Shown here piece after piece: positions 31,501-32,802 of a stretch of 32,802 nucleotides of DNA. The stretch is from Gammaproteobacteria bacterium. Its GTDB lineage: Bacteria; Pseudomonadota; Gammaproteobacteria; DSM-16500. A model generated the notes under the pieces. The model saw only the letters and a program-made list of their open reading frames with translations. It was not told the origin of the DNA and did no database searches. Positions within the stretch are counted from its first letter, which is position 1; each line of letters begins with the position of its first letter. The stretch lies in NCBI GenBank assembly GCA_014132615.1, contig BMAH01000017.1:1-32802 (forward strand), written 5' to 3'. The position numbers and the translations under genes are program-made.

Positions 31501-32429
31501 ATATAATACTTTCTAGCTAATTCTTTTTCTTCATTAATCAGATCATCCAGTGCTTTTTGGCAATATTCAATAAAAGTTAGAAAAGTTTCTTTATCTAATC
31601 CAGCTTGCATTGAAAGCTTTATAAGCAAAAATTTACTTTGCGTATCTAAGTATTTAACTTCTTTTTTGCCGTCATCGAGTGATAATGATTCAGCATTTAC
31701 AAGTGATTGCTCAGCATAATCTATAAAATGATTAAGCGCTGAATTATGTTGAGGAATTTTTTTAACAACATCTTTTGCAAGATTGAGTACTGTGCGAATA
31801 TGAATTCGGCTGTTTAACAAGGAATATAAAATTTTTATTTTATCTTCGGCTGCTGGATAATTTATTTTTTCTTCTTCAAAGCGACTTATCGTTTCATGCA
31901 TTTTTATTTTATAATAGCTATGAAGATGTGTTAATTCATCTGGATAATATTTTTTAAGTATTTCTATGGTATCATTGTCCGCAGGATTTAATATCAACGC
32001 TTTTTTAGCGAGCGAGATAAGATTCTTTTTCTGTATTGATTTTTCTTCGTCAACTTCACGTGGTTCTTCCATCTCTTCGTAAATTGGTTTTTTTACTTCT
32101 TGTTGCTTAGATTGATAGCTAGGTTTATTGTTTTTTTTATTTTTATCTACATTTACCCTTTCTGACGGCAATGCATGCTCCTTAGGGTTTGTTTTTGAAT
32201 GTTGTCGTGCTTTTCTTTCCGTAAGCTGTCTCCCCTCTACACCTTCTGTTATTAGTTGTGCGGTTGTTACACCCAGAGCACCGAATACCATGAGAGCCAT
32301 AAACAGTGGTGTCATATCCACAGGATGATTTTCACCCTGAATACGATTAGAACGCTTTCGATCTGAATTTTTACGTTTTAGATGATATTCTTCGATTAAT
32401 TTGTATTGTGGATAGCGGCCGTTACTCAT
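28599..32429 (-). CDS. Giant coiled-coil protein (1276 residues) with internal duplication and HEPN-like motifs, candidate effector
   Basis: The start is the ATG at 32427-32429 (GAGAG 8 nt upstream); an in-frame TTG just before it is less likely. A hydrophobic segment at about 40-60 and another at about 633-648 (LLIKGPLIVACLAGVIG, followed by a CACRNCRNKK cluster) may be membrane helices. Residues about 177-372 and 415-622 are two copies of one helical unit (e.g. FEEEKINYPAAEDKIK and FEEDEIDFVSAKDRIK; INEEKELARKYY and FNEENELARVNF; SNIEIYDAEKIRQSL and NNLEIYNREQVKQNL). A Lys/Gln-rich coiled coil follows, then two 32-residue repeats (HKFKDDLLELDEL, DKFKDDLLKLNKL) near 798-861 and a Pro/Ser/Thr-rich linker. 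The C-terminus holds LRSSFVHP (about 1083-1089) and FRNIVAHEG (about 1222-1230), RxxxxH motifs of HEPN domains, the second in a DUF86-like helical context. The function is unknown; I infer a large translocated protein. Confidence 0.75.
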   Translation of the reverse strand: MSNGRYPQYKLIEEYHLKRKNSDRKRSNRIQGENHPVDMTPLFMALMVFGALGVTTAQLITEGVEGRQLTERKARQHSKTNPKEHALPSERVNVDKNKKNNKPSYQSKQQEVKKPIYEEMEEPREVDEEKSIQKKNLISLAKKALILNPADNDTIEILKKYYPDELTHLHSYYKIKMHETISRFEEEKINYPAAEDKIKILYSLLNSRIHIRTVLNLAKDVVKKIPQHNSALNHFIDYAEQSLVNAESLSLDDGKKEVKYLDTQSKFLLIKLSMQAGLDKETFLTFIEYCQKALDDLINEEKELARKYYITNQSLSQLNKKLDEFIEEERTRLHTEAFDISNIEIYDAEKIRQSLQNNLENYFFTKQKDWGKVSLLDMVTKSLTMPGIDTHLIKQLEEKRESALKQILACYEAKMLRVIKIFEEDEIDFVSAKDRIKFFFKHMVMRIDFEKVIIYIQSFSEQLPRDILKINESVNYIEAELVKHDALIDHQYDEEFKQLKTIIEFFIIKLAKRANADISPLQDFIKNCQIEIDTLFNEENELARVNFRKMATQEFSDSELLEQSVSLGLNTLDQVLEREKINLQKDLFDGNNLEIYNREQVKQNLHEKLEKFNTKVREHFNEKRAHKRDLLIKGPLIVACLAGVIGSCACRNCRNKKSSKKDGSTTQKSTKQIAEELKANQQEEIRLRKERQAKNREKAKKQQAKHVQSVGAKKNSNSNTKPENIPSKFAMKELTSLIDTIELQLTKLNEIKVAIEKRFQILDTEHARTELIYRSLSNTENANKIKRLLPKLDKCLKQYNENHLRHKFKDDLLELDELIRDIDAVKRLKEYDEKELRDKFKDDLLKLNKLSNEVDAAKKLKYVVEKSILDLKSKLISFEESFKKQPELADYESNLKNILNDLDPWLRSTSKSKSSTNKQPANSVQNIFFSTHIPVNVMQQTSEVEETSAAPLIAPPNPLPTEPTKAATNINPFKDTQDNRGEEEVKEIIRKEIHNPSVGTSGSETSYVYPVSVRQIKPIGDTKKLQLHLRALNQAHSMLNPKNKLNEDELNENELNIFNILYHLTKICNKFDSNYSNNLQTLRSSFVHPKLHPNNDWSNNPQILKTFVEALLRQDKDRNIVAALENVIEIPAVKSLLGLDNNPAQPSKVGMYKKRGLDDSDDILILNSLIDKVKSYGEALNNDSGQAERYANAIEYLIMRIAEIIRDLKIYKSIETEKILGFRNIVAHEGVITIEAIKRFINHNFKQFREKKDAIDDQLKLQKGNTPQHQGKPKVT

Positions 32430-32462
32430 CAATCTCTCACTCGTTTTGGTAAAATTTTGCCT

Positions 32463-32495
32463 ATCTTATCGGAGGGAGCTTAAGAAGATATTAAG
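32463..32495 (-). promoter_or_regulatory. PmrA-box-like direct repeat with -10 element before the giant gene
   Basis: On the minus strand CTTAATATC (32495-32487), a 2-nt spacer and CTTAAGCTC (32484-32476) form a 9-2-9 repeat. TAAGAT (32468-32463) starts exactly 7 nt after it, as in the arrangement at 8552-8584. The first half matches the Legionella PmrA half-site closely, the second only in CTTAA. The start codon is 46 nt downstream of the box. Confidence 0.45.
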
Positions 32496-32541
32496 GAGAT
32501 TAGGTCAAAAAATTCTTAAAAAACATCGGAGATTCTTGAGC

Positions 32542-32613
32542 TTAACCGGTTAACGGTTGAATCTACTATTTATTTTAGTTTATTTGACAATGAAAATTTG
32601 TATTTAATATATT
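32542..32613 (+). promoter_or_regulatory. Palindrome and promoter upstream of the last gene
   Basis: TTAACCGGTTAA (32542-32553) is a perfect 12-bp palindrome, followed by a partial AACGGTT repeat. Then TTGACA (32584-32589) and TATATT (32608-32613) are 18 nt apart, a good sigma-70 promoter for the gene starting at 32676. The palindrome may be an operator. Confidence 0.5.
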
Positions 32614-32675
32614 TTTAATAAATAAAGTGAAAAATTGCCTACAATACACACCATAATTAAATAAACTTAATGAGA

Positions 32676-32802
32676 ATGATTATGAAAATTAAATCATTAA
32701 TTACAGGTGGTTTTAGAGTAGCGAGTGATATTACCTTTTTTGGCGGGATAGCTCTTGGCGGAGCTTTGATTCCAACTGGAGTATTTGCTTTTGGCATTGG
32801 TG
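32676..32802 (+). CDS. Start of an unknown gene, cut by the window edge
   Basis: The frame opens at ATG 32676 (or the in-frame ATG 32682) and runs to the edge without a stop, giving about 42 residues. After a short basic start (KIKSLITGGFR) come glycine-rich hydrophobic stretches (TFFGGIALGGALIPTGVFAF) that look like membrane segments. GAG precedes the second ATG. A promoter lies upstream. No family is recognised from this fragment. Confidence 0.5.
   Translation, partial: MIMKIKSLITGGFRVASDITFFGGIALGGALIPTGVFAFGIG

Noticed and set aside
1-32802. CRISPR array
   Set aside because: No set of regularly spaced direct repeats was seen; the repeats present are single inverted-repeat elements or protein-coding repeats.

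Overview
The window is AT-rich (roughly one third G+C by eye) bacterial DNA. The type IV pilus ATPase, OxyR, NhaA and CorA genes point to a gammaproteobacterium. Several genes look like tools for manipulating a eukaryotic host: a Ser/Thr kinase, an F-box protein, a possible phosphothreonine-lyase-like protein, and a 1276-residue coiled-coil protein with HEPN-like motifs. Two of these carry an upstream direct repeat resembling the Legionella PmrA box. A host-associated member of the Legionellales (Legionella/Coxiella/Berkiella-like) is the best guess. No rRNA or intact tRNA is present to anchor this, so it is inference.

Layout. 1-4028: the 3' end of a pilT-type ATPase gene, a membrane spermidine-synthase-fold protein, CorA, a 36-bp perfect inverted repeat and a rhodanese. 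4187-5581: a eukaryotic-type kinase closed by a strong terminator. 5625-8472: a compact divergent module of a Bax-inhibitor-1 family membrane protein, a BlaI-family repressor and an M56 (BlaR1-like) peptidase whose sensor position is occupied by a lytic-transglycosylase domain. Two near-identical dyads lie in the divergent promoter region. 8638-11900: a candidate effector with an OspF/SpvC-like motif order, OxyR, and an F-box/ankyrin-like candidate effector. 11946-14472: a Gfo/Idh/MocA oxidoreductase, an IS30 transposase and a GNAT acetyltransferase. 14629-20410: a pair of unknown small proteins, an SDR, an unknown helical protein, an HD hydrolase, an EEP-family phosphatase/nuclease, a type III polyketide synthase and a small lipoprotein. 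20454-22971: two related disordered proteins and a KfrA-like coiled-coil DNA-binding protein.

23300-28500 is the mobile and decayed part: a gene ended by a MITE-like inverted-repeat element, a tRNA T-arm-like scrap, a broken copy of a small gene whose intact copy lies on the other side of nhaA, a complete IS5-family element with 19-bp ends, and a 5'-truncated group II intron. 28599-32429 encodes the giant protein, which has an internal ~240-residue duplication, and the start of another gene runs off the right edge.

The observations most worth following are: (1) the BlaI / M56-transglycosylase / BI-1 module with its operators, a plausible cell-wall-damage sensing circuit; (2) the two PmrA-like boxes, each followed at exactly 7 nt by a -10 hexamer, in front of two otherwise unrelated effector-like genes; (3) the lyase-like protein and the HEPN-bearing giant protein themselves.
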